In this document: piece after piece, positions 1 to 12,043 of the stretch
How the letters are laid out: each line of letters begins with the position of its first letter
Numbering within the stretch: position 1 is the stretch's first letter
NCBI GenBank assembly: GCA_025331435.1
Contig: JAIWNI010000031.1
Coordinates: forward strand, 124,001 to 188,000
Length of the DNA stretch: 64,000 bases
From: Choanephora cucurbitarum
Taxonomy: Eukaryota > Mucoromycota > Mucoromycetes > Mucorales > Choanephoraceae
Direction of reading: 5' to 3'
Program-made: the position numbers and the translations under genes
The notes under the pieces: generated by a model
The model's database searches: none
The model's input: only the letters and a program-made list of their open reading frames with translations
Told to the model about the DNA's origin: nothing

Positions 1-1253
1 CTGTGTATTGTACTATTCGTCATATGCATATTGCCAATACAACAGACAAGTTGATCAACGATTTCAACGCCTTCGTTAACGAGAACCAAATTGGCGGTTC
101 GAGTGGTCCCGCAACAGCTGCGAGTTTAAACGATATGAAAAACATTATCTCAAATTTACCTCAGTATCAAGAAATGAAGAGCCGATTCTCTGCTCATATG
201 AACATTGCCAGTGAATGTATGAGCGAATTCAAATCCCAAAACTTGGAAGAAATCGGTTTGTTGGAACAGGATATGGCTTGTGGTGAAACACCGGAAGGTG
301 AAAAGCCAACAAATCTGGTTGAGGCACTGGTTCCTATTTTGGATGATCCATTGACAAGTCAGATGGTAAAGACTCGTTTGATCTTGTTGTGGATTGCTAC
401 CTCGGATGCCATTGACCCTGAAGATCTTGAGCAGTTGATGGCCGTGGCTCGTTTGGAGCAAGAATATAAGGATGCTATCGATAACATCAAGTTTTTGGGC
501 GTTCAACTCTCCAAGACAGCTAACAAGTTGGGTAAGAAATCCAAAAAGGGATCAAAGAAGAAGGTCAATCCTCAACAAGAAGTACCATTCGATCTATCTC
601 GTTATGTGCCCGTTGTGAAGCGTATTGTTGAGGGTCATATTGATGGCACTATTGATCAGAGCTTGTTCCCGAACAACATTCGTAATGTGAAGCAACAAAA
701 CACACGAAAGAACACTGAGGAAGCTGTCAAAGAAGTGCCTAAATTACGAGTCTACAAAACACAATGGCACAAGAAGTCAACGAAGGGAGCAAATGTAAGT
801 TCATTTAATTTTTTTTTCAAAGAAAATCGGTTGTTGAGTATTGTTGTTAGGCTCCACCCAAACCACCATCGGGACCTCCCATCATTATTTTTATTGTAGG
901 TGGTATGACATACTCTGAAATTCGTTCTGCCTATGAAATTGCAGAAACTTTTGATCGTGAAGTTTATATTGGTAAGCGGCAAAGACAGCATTTTCTTTGT
1001 TGAATAGAATTCTTAAATGTCTTTTTCTTTTGTAGGTTCCACTCACATTATCACTCCTGATAAGTTTGTAACTGATTTGAGTAAATTGGACAAGAAAGCG
1101 CCACCACCAAAAGGATTGATTCCTCCTTATACAGGCTCTATTCACAAGTCTAACCCAGTCTCAAATCATGCTCAACCAAGCCTCCCCCCTCGTGCTGCTT
1201 CCTCTCTGCCCAACAGCAGCTCAAAGAGTCATAAACTATTAGGAAAATGGTAG
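1..1253 (+). CDS. SEC1: Sec1/Munc18 family protein, 3' part (5' end outside window)
   Basis: SM-family proteins bind syntaxin-type SNAREs and drive vesicle fusion at the plasma membrane. Visible exons are 1-794, 851-971 and 1036-1253; introns 795-850 and 972-1035 have GTAAGT/GTAAGC donors and TAG acceptors, and frames join cleanly. The first visible residues (RHMHIA) match the conserved RHxHIA stretch before domain 3 of Sec1/STXBP1. A Lys-rich linker ([10 protein letters not shown]) lies near 530-570. The third exon begins inside the conserved C-terminal module ([13 protein letters not shown], then [11 protein letters not shown]), which is the hallmark end of SM proteins. The tail after it is Pro/Ser-rich and ends GKW. 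Similarity is to Sec1/Munc18-1 rather than Sly1, Vps33 or Vps45, judged from these motifs. The gene is incomplete only because the window starts inside it. Confidence 0.9.
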
Positions 1254-2805
1254 AGAGAAAAACGTTTTGAAATCAAAATAAAAAAAAAGATAGGCATGGA
1301 ACTTTTCTTTTTTTTTTGTCTATTTCTGACTATATAACTGTTTGACTATGTCTCTCACATGTTGAAGCAATAAACAGATTTATTTAGCTTTGACTAACCA
1401 CACTATTTGGCAACAGAAAAATGTATGTATGTCTTAGTGGCTTATCGTATAGAGTTAAATCCTTCATCCTTACTGGATGAAAGCAATATACATAATTTTC
1501 CCGAAGACACTATAAGATCTTTGTCTGTTCTAGAATAGAAAGCTGTGTTAAGTGAAGACAACTATGCGCACCTCAGATATTCGTTTGGTGGTACACAGCG
1601 CTTCTGATTTTAGTGATTTTATTGGATCAAGTTGACTTGACTTTACCTGCTTTATGCTGAATAGCTTCTTTGACTAGAACAGCTAGGTATGTTTCATTGA
1701 AACTTAGAAATAACTGAGCATATTCTCTTCATACCACCAACAGAAGATGGACTTGTTTGTAAGATTCATATTGCAATCAGTGCCTGTTGTTCTGAAATTT
1801 CATTTTCTGTACTATAATCTTAAGGCAAAGCCATATTTTCAACAATTGATATGCGCCATAAATATACTACAGTGTCTTGATGTCTTCATTCTGTGGTTTT
1901 TTTTTCTTGGAAGTAAGAACAAAGCTGTTAGATACAGTAGTCGCTCGATTTAAGAGTGTTTGATTTAAGAGTGTGCTCAATATAAGAGTGCAATCCTTCA
2001 ACTTGAAAATCGCTTCAAGCACTAAAACACCATTCGATTTAAGAGTATGCTCAATATAAGAGTGTATTTCTCAAGAATATGCACACTCTTAAATAAAGCG
2101 ACTACTGTATATGTCATATTACTCAAACATGAGTGGTATACATGAATTCTTCTTATTTCACTGAAGAGAATTTTGTGCTTCTTTTTCAAACCCAAAAAAA
2201 TATATTTTCTACAACTATCTATATGGCTTGATTTGAAGATAACCATATCAAGACTATCAGTCAAGCAACCGATGGTAAAAAAAAAGCAATATGTCTAGTT
2301 TTCTTAGAGATCCACTAATTGAAAGAGCATCTTTGATAGCCTTCTGCAATCGCTTTTCATCACAGCAGCAGCTACAACGCTTGAAGCAGTCAAGTCCAAT
2401 GTCCTAATGTTCGTCAGTAATATGAAACTGTAATTGTAAATATATTATTCCTTCAAAAGGCATTTGAAACAATCCACATAAGCTTATGGCTGATTGATAT
2501 CTCAAACACAGAAAGAGCTCAACAATTTCAACGAAGAAGCGCAAACATGGCTGAGCGACAAGATGCTGTATTACCGCTATAGAGAGAAGAAATAAGAAGA
2601 AGAAAAGGATCAATTAGCATAACAAACGACACATCCTAACTCGAGTTCTTAACTATGGATGAAAACCCGCATTGCCATATAGCAAGTCACATTGAATCAG
2701 AAAAACACCCTACCATAGATTAGCTCAAGTGCCTTGGCTGAATTTTTTTCTTTTCTTTCTCTTTTTTTTTGTTTTGTGTTGTTCTTACCCAAACTTCAAC
2801 TAAAA
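1254..2805. other. Intergenic region with one MITE-like element
   Basis: No convincing gene. Short open frames here have no recognisable motif. It holds the 3' flank of SEC1, a terminal-inverted-repeat element at 1935-2107, and a CT-rich tract at about 2740-2775 just before the PDB1 start. Confidence 0.6.
1935..2107. mobile_element. Short TIR element, pogo/Tc1-like MITE
   Basis: The left end reads CAGTAGTCGCTCGATTTAAG and the inverted right end CAGTAGTCGCTTTATTTAAG: about 25 bases match with two mismatches. TA dinucleotides flank both ends (1933-1934, 2108-2109), as expected for a TA target duplication of Tc1/mariner/pogo elements. The interior is made of diverged direct repeats of a unit containing TAAGAGTG. 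There is no coding capacity, so it would be non-autonomous. The family assignment rests only on the TIR and the TA. Confidence 0.7.
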
Positions 2806-4326
2806 ATGACCTTCCTTGCAACTCTCAACCGTATGGCTCCTAGTGCTGCCAAGCGTGCTGCCACTACTTCCATCAAGCCTACTGCTGTTGCTCTTTCTCA
2901 AAAGCGCTTCAACTCCACTGCTGGCACTCAGGTTAGATAGTACACTAAAAATATTTTTTCGACAATCACAGCTGAAGACAAAAAAATTTATTAGATGACT
3001 GTTCGTGAAGCCTTGAACCAAGCTTTGGAAGAAGAAATGATTAAGGACCAAAACGTCTACATCATGGGTGAAGAAGTTGCTCAATACAACGGTGCTTACA
3101 AGGTAAATAAAGTTTATATTAGAGAAGAGTCTACACGCGTAGGGGTGGTGGTGTAGAGTAAATGTAGTGGGACAATTCGGGAAAAACAAAAAAAGATTGG
3201 GGTAGATTCGGGTTCCAAGGGGTGGGATGGAGTTTGAAAAAATTATATCTTTATCATCCCCGCACTCAAATTTTTCTCTTCATACCATAGGTTACCAAAG
3301 GTTTATTAGACAAGTTTGGCCCCAAGCGTGTCATCGATACTCCCATCACTGAAATGGGTTTCGCTGGTATCGCTGTCGGTTCCGCTTTCTGTGGTTTGAA
3401 GCCCGTCTGTGAATTCATGACCTTCAACTTTGCCATGCAAGTAAGTTGAAAGCATTTTAAAAGAGAGAGAAGTGTGATTGGAGAGAACAATGAAGATTAA
3501 ACGTCGATTGGTTCTTTTTCTTTTTAGGCTATCGATCAAATCGTCAACTCTGCTGCCAAGACTCACTACATGTCTGGTGGTATTGTTAAGTGTCCCATCG
3601 TCTTCCGTGGTCCCAACGGTGCCGCTGCTGGTGTTGGTGCTCAACACTCTCAAGATTTCTCTGCTTGGTACGGTTCCGTTCCTGGTCTCAAGGTTGTCTC
3701 TCCTTGGAACTCTGAAGATGCTAAGGGTTTGTTGAAGGCTGCCATTCGTGACCCTAACCCTGTTGTCGTCCTCGAAAACGAACTCGAATATGGTGTCTCC
3801 TACCCTATGTCTGCTGAAGCCTTGAAGGATGACTTCGTCATTCCCATTGGTAAGGCCAAGATTGAACGTGAGGGTAAGGATATCACCATTGTTACTCACT
3901 CCAGAACCGTTGGTTTTGCCATGAAGGCTGCTGATGAATTGGCCAAGAACGGTATCTCTGCCGAAGTTGTCAACTTGAGATCTATCAAGCCTTTGGATAC
4001 TGAAACTATCTTCAAGTCTGTTAAGAAGACCAACCACATCATTACTGTTGAAAACGCTTGGGCCGCTTTCGGTGTCGGTTCCGAAATTGCTGCTCAAATC
4101 ATGGAAAGTAAGTGATATCATCATTGTTTTTAGCTGATTTGACATGTACTCAACTCTGTTCATTTTAGGTGATGCTTTCTGGCACTTGGATTCTCCTTTG
4201 ACTCGTGTCACTGGTGCTGATGTTCCCACTCCTTATGCTGCCAACCTCGAAGCTCTTGCCTTCCCTGATGAACATGTCATCGCTAAGGCTGCCAGAGATA
4301 ACTTGGATAAGAAGATCGGTTTCTAA
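2806..4326 (+). CDS. PDB1: Pyruvate dehydrogenase E1 component subunit beta, mitochondrial
   Basis: Beta subunit of the thiamine-diphosphate E1 heterotetramer that decarboxylates pyruvate in the mitochondrial matrix. Five exons: 2806-2931, 2995-3102, 3291-3440, 3528-4107 and 4169-4326, giving 373 residues, close to the 359-366 of known homologues. The first about 38 residues are basic and hydroxylated (mitochondrial presequence ending RFNS). The mature part begins [15 protein letters not shown] and contains [16 protein letters not shown], then [15 protein letters not shown], the central [16 protein letters not shown] segment, and the C-terminal transketolase domain ([19 protein letters not shown], [13 protein letters not shown]). 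Intron 2 (188 bases) is unusually long for this window. Codon use is strongly biased to C- and T-ending codons such as GGT, AAG and GTC, consistent with high expression. CT-rich DNA lies just upstream of the start. Confidence 0.97.
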
Positions 4327-5236
4327 ATATCTTTAGTGTAAAGAAAATATAATATCTACTTCTTTTAATCATTTCTCTCCCCACTTTTTTTCTCTTTCAT
4401 CATCAAACATGTTCTATAGATTAAATTTCACTTGTTTTTTGACAGCTCTCAAAAAAAATATAAATTATGTGTACAAAATTAGACATCACTCTTGTTGACG
4501 GGTAGAATCAGATAAGAAAATCGGAAGTCAAGAGATAGACAGGAAGGGAAGGAAGAGGAGGTTAAAAAGAAAAGGGGGATTAACGTTGGCCACATGTTGC
4601 ACATCATTCATTTTCTTTTTAGGTATTTTGAGTGACGTTTATGGTTGCAATGGAGTGAATTATACTTTGAAAAAGTTTAATTTCTATGGACATCTTAAGG
4701 ATCAAATTCAAGAACAGCAAGGGTCTACGTAATAAATGAATAGTCTTTTCGCATAATGATTTAAACATTCGAAAAAAAAAGAGTTTATTCTGCAAAAGTG
4801 CTCAATTTGAAAGAGTGCTAAACCCTGATTGGAAGAGGAGTAAAGTGCTAACTTGGTATGAAATAATTCGTTAATGACAACTTGAAAAATACCCAATTGA
4901 TTCAATATTGTGAATCAAACGTATGCTGAATGTGTTTCGAATCATTAGACTTTGTGTAGTTTATTGTTAGACTACGTACATGTGCAAACAAGGAAACCAG
5001 CAGCAAAGCATAGAAAAAAGAAGAAGAAAAATCAAGGCTTCAGTTCATTCGTCATGTATATTGTTGAAATTGGGCTAATTTTCTATGATGATGAAAATGA
5101 TGATACAATGTTTTAAATATCTCTATTTTCATTCATTTTTCTTGCTTTTTTGTCTTTCTTATTCATAACTATTCATTCTGAGCCTGTACTCTAGTGACCT
5201 AGATATAAGGTAAACTTTTTTTTTGATTTATTTCCA
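4327..5236. other. Intergenic region between PDB1 and the kinase gene
   Basis: No gene seen. It has A/G-rich stretches (about 4500-4575) and T-rich stretches (about 5100-5160) that probably belong to the PDB1 3' flank and the kinase promoter/5' UTR. Confidence 0.55.
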
Positions 5237-7316
5237 ATGCTTTCCCATATAAAAGACATATTGCGGCAAAGAAAAGATCGACACCAGAGAAAACCTGTTA
5301 ACAATCCTTTCAACAGACAACAACCATCAATGACATCTGCCGTAAAGCCTGTAACTATCGATATGCCCATGGACATGAGCCATGCTTCTACAATGAGCGA
5401 ATACAACAAAATGCCCATAGATCATATTGTTGTTGATAAACAACCCCAACCTTCGCCAAATGAATTAGCTAAATCACTGGTTCGAGAAGACAGAAAGAGA
5501 AGAAACCAAATGCCCATCTACCCAGGGCTTGAACAATTCGAATTGCTTCGCAAACTTGGAGAGTAAGGATCAACATATCTTTCTTATACATATTCCATTT
5601 ATTGACAATAACACACAATAGTGGTGCCTTCTCGAATGTTTTCGAAGCGCGCGATATTAGAACAGGCAACAAAGTAGCTTTGAAAGTTGCTCAAAAGCCA
5701 AATACAGCCGAGAAGGTTGGGTGTAGTTACCTGCTATTGCATCAAATGAGAATCCTAATTACATTATTTTTAGAATAAGGATCAACGCCATTTGCATTCC
5801 AATTTAATCAAGAAACCAAGGGCAACAGAGGTATAAATATTTAATAACAGAGAATGATATCATGGTGACTAATATCAAAATTACCTTTTTCTTAACTGTG
5901 CAGCGTGCCAATATTCTTAAAGAAGTCCAGATTATGCGAAGCATTCGACACCCAAATATTGTGCAATTACTTCACTTTAGTGAGACTCCGGAAAACTACT
6001 TTTTGGCTCTCGATCTATGCGAAGGAGGTGAACTGTTCCATCAGATTGTTAAATTAACTTATTTCAGCGAAGATCTTTCACGTCACGTTATTGTACAGTT
6101 AGCCTCCGCTGTAAGATACCTTCATGAGGAATGCGGTGTTGTACATAGAGATATCAAACCTGAGAATATCTTATTTGATCCTATTCCCATTATTCCCTCT
6201 AAGCGTCGAGTTTACCGCCCTACTGACAACATAGAAACTAAGGAAGACGAAGGCGAGTTTATTCCTGGTATTGGCGGAGGAGGCATTGGCCGAATTAAGC
6301 TAGCTGACTTTGGTCTATCCAAAGTCATTTGGAATAGCCAGACCTTCACTCCATGTGGTACAGTTGGCTATACTGCACCCGAAATTGTATGTGATAAAAC
6401 ATACTCTAAATCAGTAGACATGTGGGCTATTGGTTGCGTTCTCTATACCATTCTCTGCGGTTTCCCTCCCTTCTATGACGAATCAATTCCCACTCTAACA
6501 GAAAAAGTAGCGAAAGGCGAGTATACTTTCCTGTCGCCTTGGTGGGACACAATGTCCAATTCAGTTAAAGATCTGATCTCTCACCTGCTATGTGTTGATG
6601 TTCGAAAGAGATTTACAATTGATCAATTCTTCAGTCATCCATGGATCACTCAAGAGCCTCTTGTTCGCCATGATTCAGCTGAAGATGCAGCTATGTTGAC
6701 AGATCAAGATATTCAGAACAGGTTTGCAGCTAGTCACAACCAGAGAAAGCAATACGCACACAACAACAAATTTGAACGTCAAGAACAACAAGAACTGCAA
6801 AACATCAATCACAAGGTTGCAAGATCAAGAGAGCTGACACCACCTCACATTGAGCAAGATGATGATCTAATGGTTGACGATGATGCTATGGTCTATACCA
6901 CACCTGATGCAAACACTCTTCGAGGCATCTTTGATGTTACTTATGCTGTTCAACGCATGGGCGAAGAACAATCATTAATAGATAGACAACAACAGCAGCA
7001 GCAGCAACAGTTGCGCAACAGACGAGGCGATGCAGACCCAAAACAGAGATTGAAGCAACAATTTCAGCAACAGCATCCAAAGCAACATAATTATGTTCAA
7101 GTTCCATTGGCTCAACAGACGCACAACTTACCAATTGCACAGAAACTAGCAAAGCATAGCCGTGGTGTAGCAGAACCTGTGCCCTATCGTCATCGAGCAC
7201 AACCGCAACAAAAACCTATTGTCACAAACAAATTTAGTCCAAAAGGCGATTTTCAATTGGACCTCAATGGTGCTACACTGCTGAAAAACCGTCAAGCAAA
7301 CAAAGTCTATACATGA
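5237..7316 (+). CDS. CaMK-group serine/threonine kinase, Rck2/Srk1-like
   Basis: Protein kinase of the fungal MAPKAP-kinase-like group (Rck1/Rck2 of budding yeast, Srk1 of fission yeast), effectors of stress MAP kinases. Exons 5237-5562, 5622-5715, 5774-5830 and 5904-7316 give 629 residues. The catalytic domain starts near residue 101 (FELLRKLGDGAFSNVFEA, Gly loop), with VALK Lys, HRD at 240-242 and DFG at 294-296, then CGTVGYTAPE. Between the catalytic loop and DFG is an insert of about 38 residues (KEDEGEFIPGIGGGG), the signature of Rck2/Srk1 kinases. The PWWD and CGFPPFYDE segments also fit. The C-terminal about 230 residues are Gln-rich and low-complexity and contain no clear domain. The N-terminal 100 residues are basic and disordered. 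The exact orthologue (Rck1, Rck2 or Srk1) cannot be fixed from one sequence. Confidence 0.93.
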
Positions 7317-9180
7317 TTTTAATTGTACTGTTTAAAATAAAGATTACTCACTAGGAAAACTAAAACTGCTCATTTTGAGAATCAGGGTTGCCCAACTGTG
7401 CAACTTTAAAGAATGCATTTTGTTCAGATATGCACAAAGGCCTTTTAGATAGACAATGTTCCAAGCACAAAATATTTCTAAAGTCGAGTTGCTTTATTTC
7501 GGCGTTCTCTCTCTCTCTCTCTCTAGCCATAGACTAGGATTGTTAAGAAGGATTATGATAAAAGATACACAACTCCACATTGTCAACTGATCATCGACTG
7601 TTCAATCTAATTTGACATATGTAGAAACGAACTATAAGTCATTTTACAAATTATTCACGTAAATTGGAAACATTCAAAGTATTGAAAATAAAGTTCAAGT
7701 AGTAGTCTAGAGCAGTTCATATTGTCATTTTTTGCCTTTAGCTTGTCAATAACTTTACAGCTATACTCGTCTGCATTGGCATTGATAGGAGTTTATAAGG
7801 ATGTTGTTCCAAAAAGTGTTGCTCTTGTAGCTTTTGCCTGGGGCTGAACAATACAGACTAAATCTCTCTAATAGATTAAGTCATAAATCGACTTGGACCA
7901 ATATAGAAACTTGGTTTATTAACAAAAATTCAGTTGTTTTAGTATTCGTATCCATCGAATTGGTCAACAATTAAAGCACGATTCGATGACGACAAGAGGA
8001 TGATCCCTTTCTCTAAGTTCAAATAGGTTTTCTTGCTCATAAAGACAAGCATGGGCCATAGAATCGCGAACAGCGGTCCTTGTATTGATAGCTCATAGCT
8101 AAGAAGATCTTTTTTTTGCCCCTCGCTCAGACTGCTCTTGTATTCAATCCATTGTCAAAATGGTCTTTCTGATCAAGAGTAAACATGTAGATATCTTGAC
8201 GAAAGTATTCAAGCTATTGTAGCGCCGTTTGATTCCAAGCTGAATAAGCATTTCAAAGAAAAGTTCTCTAGTCAGTTATTGTACAGGTTTTGTATGATCG
8301 TTCATATCATACTCTGCGCATAGAGTACTAGAACTCATCATTTCTTATTATCAAAGTATAATGGTCATTTGAAAGAAATGGTATGTTGCATGCGAATATC
8401 AACTTAGCTTGTTACTTTTTGAGTTTGAGAATGGTATTTATTAGTGATATCTTTGCGACTTTGACAAGTGCATTATTTGAAAAAGCAACAAACTTTAGAG
8501 TATCTCTTCAGACAGTTTATCATAAGCTGAGAGAATTTGAATTTACAAACAAACATTTACGATTCAATAAAGCTTAATTTCTGCAAGCCAAAAGATTCGT
8601 ATCTAGTACACTGAGTCACAGGGTTCGTTACACTTAACAACCTCATTATGTCATCGTGTTCGCTTTGGCATTATGTTTACTATAGCAGACTTCATGTATT
8701 GTTACGTTCGGCATATTCATTATCTTCGCTGTGCCACCGTATTAATTTTTTGTTGTGCTTGCTCTGTTGTTATGTAGATTGTACTTTACAGACTCAAACA
8801 TCCTATGCTTACCTCATTGTCAGTTTTAACAATGACAAGCATTTGCGAATTTAAAAAATGAATTTCTGAGCGCTCTATGTCTAAAAATATCTCGATTCTT
8901 TGTTTTTACACGCAACAACCCCTTGAGTTTGATGAAGCCATCTATCGGTGTGAGATAAACTGCTTGAAGGGATTTTATAAAAGCCTTATTGCAATCAAGA
9001 GATACTTTCTAAACGATCTTGTCAAAGCCGCATTTTTTGAATCCCAAAAGTGTCAAGTCAAGTTTCAGGGCTGCAAGTAATTATTCAAAGGCCGTCAACT
9101 TAGAAGAGGAAAATCCAGTAGTACAATTGAGATTTTCAATACAGTTTTTTTTCTCGGCGTGCAGTCTATTTGTGGAAATA
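7317..9180. other. Intergenic region, no gene supported
   Basis: Nearly 1.9 kb without a convincing gene. A CT dinucleotide run lies at about 7506-7526. Open frames at 8383-8577, 8648-8854 and 8877-9080 lack splice context and any family motif, and I treat them as chance. Confidence 0.5.
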
Positions 9181-12043
9181 ATGTACAGTCAAATACGATC
9201 AAGACAGACAGCAAGGCTGATCAGCCGCTATGCTTACCGATCAAGTGCCCTTCATACCTCAGTAAGTTCTCAACAAGCGATCGTGACTCAGGCTATTCCC
9301 AGCAACTACGATTTCGACGTTATTGTTATTGGTGGTGGCCATGCAGGCACAGAAGCCTGTACTGCTGCTGCTCGTTCAGGAGCAAAAACCCTACTCTTGA
9401 CTCAGAATGTGAATACAATTGGTACAGTAATCTATAAAAGTGATTTACAAAGGTAACAGCTAAATGGTCATTCTATAGGTGAAATGTCTTGTAATCCTTC
9501 CTTTGGAGGTGTAGGTAAAGGTGTCCTTGTTCGAGAGATTGATGCATTAGATGGGGTTTGTGGTCGTATTTCGGGTAAATTTAGACTCAGGATCATTGTT
9601 TCGATTTGCTAAGAAGCTGTATATATAGATCTTGCTGGCATTCAGTTTAAGGTGTTGAACAAGTCAAAAGGACCTGCAGTTTACGTAAGAAATCACTGCA
9701 TGTAGTATCAGTCACTTGCATAACTTGAATGTTTTAAACAACCATAGGGCCCTAGAGCGCAGATCGATAGAAAGCTGTATAAGAAGCACCTGCATGAGTT
9801 CCTCGAAAATTATCCCAACTTGACCATTCAAGCAGGCAGTGTGTCAGATCTTGTATTAAATGATGGTATGAGCGAACCAGAATATCAGCAGATGGTAAAG
9901 AAAGGTGCTTCGCAGTTAGTTAAAGGAGTCAAACTGGGTAAGAAAAGTAGTAGTGAAGCAAATGACAGATTGAGCTTATTCTCTAATCGATTACAACAAC
10001 AAAAAAGAAAACGGACAGGTTATTCGAGCACCCAATGTAGTCATTACTACAGGTACTTTTTTGGGAGGAGAAATTCATCTTGGTAAGACAAATGCCCACT
10101 ATTTGTAATCTTAGTTACTGACTCTGTTCTTATATGCGCCCTTTAAGGTTTGAAAACATGGCCTGCCGGTAGAATAGGTGAGAATCCCTCAATTGGATTA
10201 TCGAACTCTTTACGATCTGCTGGTTTTAAATTAGCACGATTGAAGACAGGTAAAGAAACACGCATATATGCATGACTTGGAAAAAAACTGAAAAAGAGAG
10301 AATGATTAAAGTAAAAGCAATATAGGTACACCTGCTCGCTTGGATTGTAGAACAATTGATTATAGAGGACTGCTTGTACAAGAAGGTGATAGACCACCTT
10401 CCCCATTTTCTTACTTGAACAAAACTGTACCTCATGCCGTAAGTTAGCTACATCATGGCTCTATTTAGTCAATAATTTATTTATCTCTCTTTATGAAGGA
10501 CAATCAAATCTTTTGTCACCAAACACGCACAAACGAAAAGGTTCATAGATATATCGAGCAACATTTTGATCAAAGCATCCATATTAGAGAAACAGTTAAA
10601 GGCCCTCGATATTGTCCTTCATTGGAATCAAAAATTAAGCGATTTAGAACAAAAGAAGCACACAACATCTGGTTGGAACCAGAAGGCTTGGATACCCATA
10701 TTGTTTATCCTAACGGCATTTCTAACACAATGCCTGAGGACATACAAGTTAACTTTTTAAGAATGATCAAAGGTCTCGAGAATGTAGAGATGCTAAAACC
10801 AGGTAAAAGAAAACAAAATGCAATACAGAAACCATTTCTCTTTTGAAATTCATGCTGACAGTTGAGAATAGCATATGGTGTTGAATACGATCATATAGAC
10901 CCAAGAGAGCTCAAGTCGACGCTCGAAACTAAACGTATCAGTGGTTTGTTTTTGGCTGGACAGATCAATGGTACAACAGGATACGAAGAAGCAGCAGCAC
11001 AAGGCATTATGGCAGGTATCAATGCTGGTCTCCATGCTCAAGGAAAACCACCTTTTGTTCTTGACCGATCCGATGCATACATTGGTGTCTTAATTGATGA
11101 TCTAATCACTAAAGGCGTTGAAGAGCCTTATCGTGTATTCACAGCAAGATCGGAGTATCGACTTTTACTACGTGCTGATAATGCAGATACAAGATTGACA
11201 AAGAAAGGTAGATTTCTGTGAATGTAATTTATTATCACCTCTTCTTACTCTCCATTGGTTTTATAGGCTATGAAGCAGGAGTGGTGTGTAAAGAAAGATG
11301 GGAGCACTATGAAGCATCTTCCTCCGCATTGCAATCTGCCATGGATGCTTTAAGGGATATCAAAATGTCTGCTAAACGTTGGGCAGAACACAACATCAGT
11401 CCTAGCACAAGACCTTCCAATAGCTTGATGAACGACAATGGTGTATTAAGAAGGTAAGCTTTCTTTCTATCGGACAGCGTTTCATATAACTCATCGCACA
11501 TAGTGGTTTGGACCTTTTGACATGGCCCAATATAACACTAAATCAATTTGAAACATTGGTACCTGAACTTAAGGATTTAGATCCTACTTTACAAGAGCGT
11601 ATTATGATAGAAGGTATTGTCTGAAAGTAATACCAAAATTATTGCAATTGACTTTTTTCTTTATAGGACGTTATAAACCCTTTTTAAAGCGTCAAGAGAT
11701 TGAGGTTCAGTCCTTGAAGAGGGACGAACATCTGGCATTAGATATCAACTTGGACTATTTGCAGTAATGTATCTCTCATTATGAACATAATAGACTCAAT
11801 TCTTTAACTTTTTTTTATATAATTCCAGAATGGATCAGCTTTCCAATGAAGTCAGACAAAAACTGGCAACTGTTCGACCTGAGACATTGGTTAGTCTGTA
11901 ATTATCAAAAAAACAGAAAAATGTACTAACTCCTCTGTCAATAGGGTGCTGCAAAGCGAATTGAGGGAATGACTCCTGCTGCAATGGTAGTTTTGATGAA
12001 ATACGCAAAGCGCAAGTACAATACAAAGATCCTTGATAATTAA
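9181..12043 (+). CDS. MTO1: Mitochondrial tRNA uridine-5 carboxymethylaminomethyl modification enzyme (MTO1/GidA/MnmG)
   Basis: FAD enzyme that with Mss1/GTPBP3 modifies the wobble uridine of mitochondrial tRNAs. I resolve 14 exons: 9181-9421, 9479-9574, 9629-9684, 9748-9937, 10008-10082, 10148-10249, 10326-10438, 10499-10802, 10872-11207, 11267-11453, 11504-11613, 11667-11763, 11829-11889 and 11945-12043. They sum to 688 residues, near yeast Mto1. The N-terminus is basic and Arg/Ser-rich (mitochondrial presequence). Next come [14 protein letters not shown] (FAD-binding GxGxxG), [41 protein letters not shown] with [17 protein letters not shown], and [21 protein letters not shown]; the order and motifs are those of MnmG. 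The C-terminal helical region ends [23 protein letters not shown]. The start at 9181 is chosen because the presequence begins there; the frame stays open upstream. Confidence 0.95.

Noticed and set aside
8383..9080. Three short plus-strand frames upstream of MTO1
   Set aside because: They lack motifs, overlap AT-rich non-coding DNA and show no splice consensus linking them.
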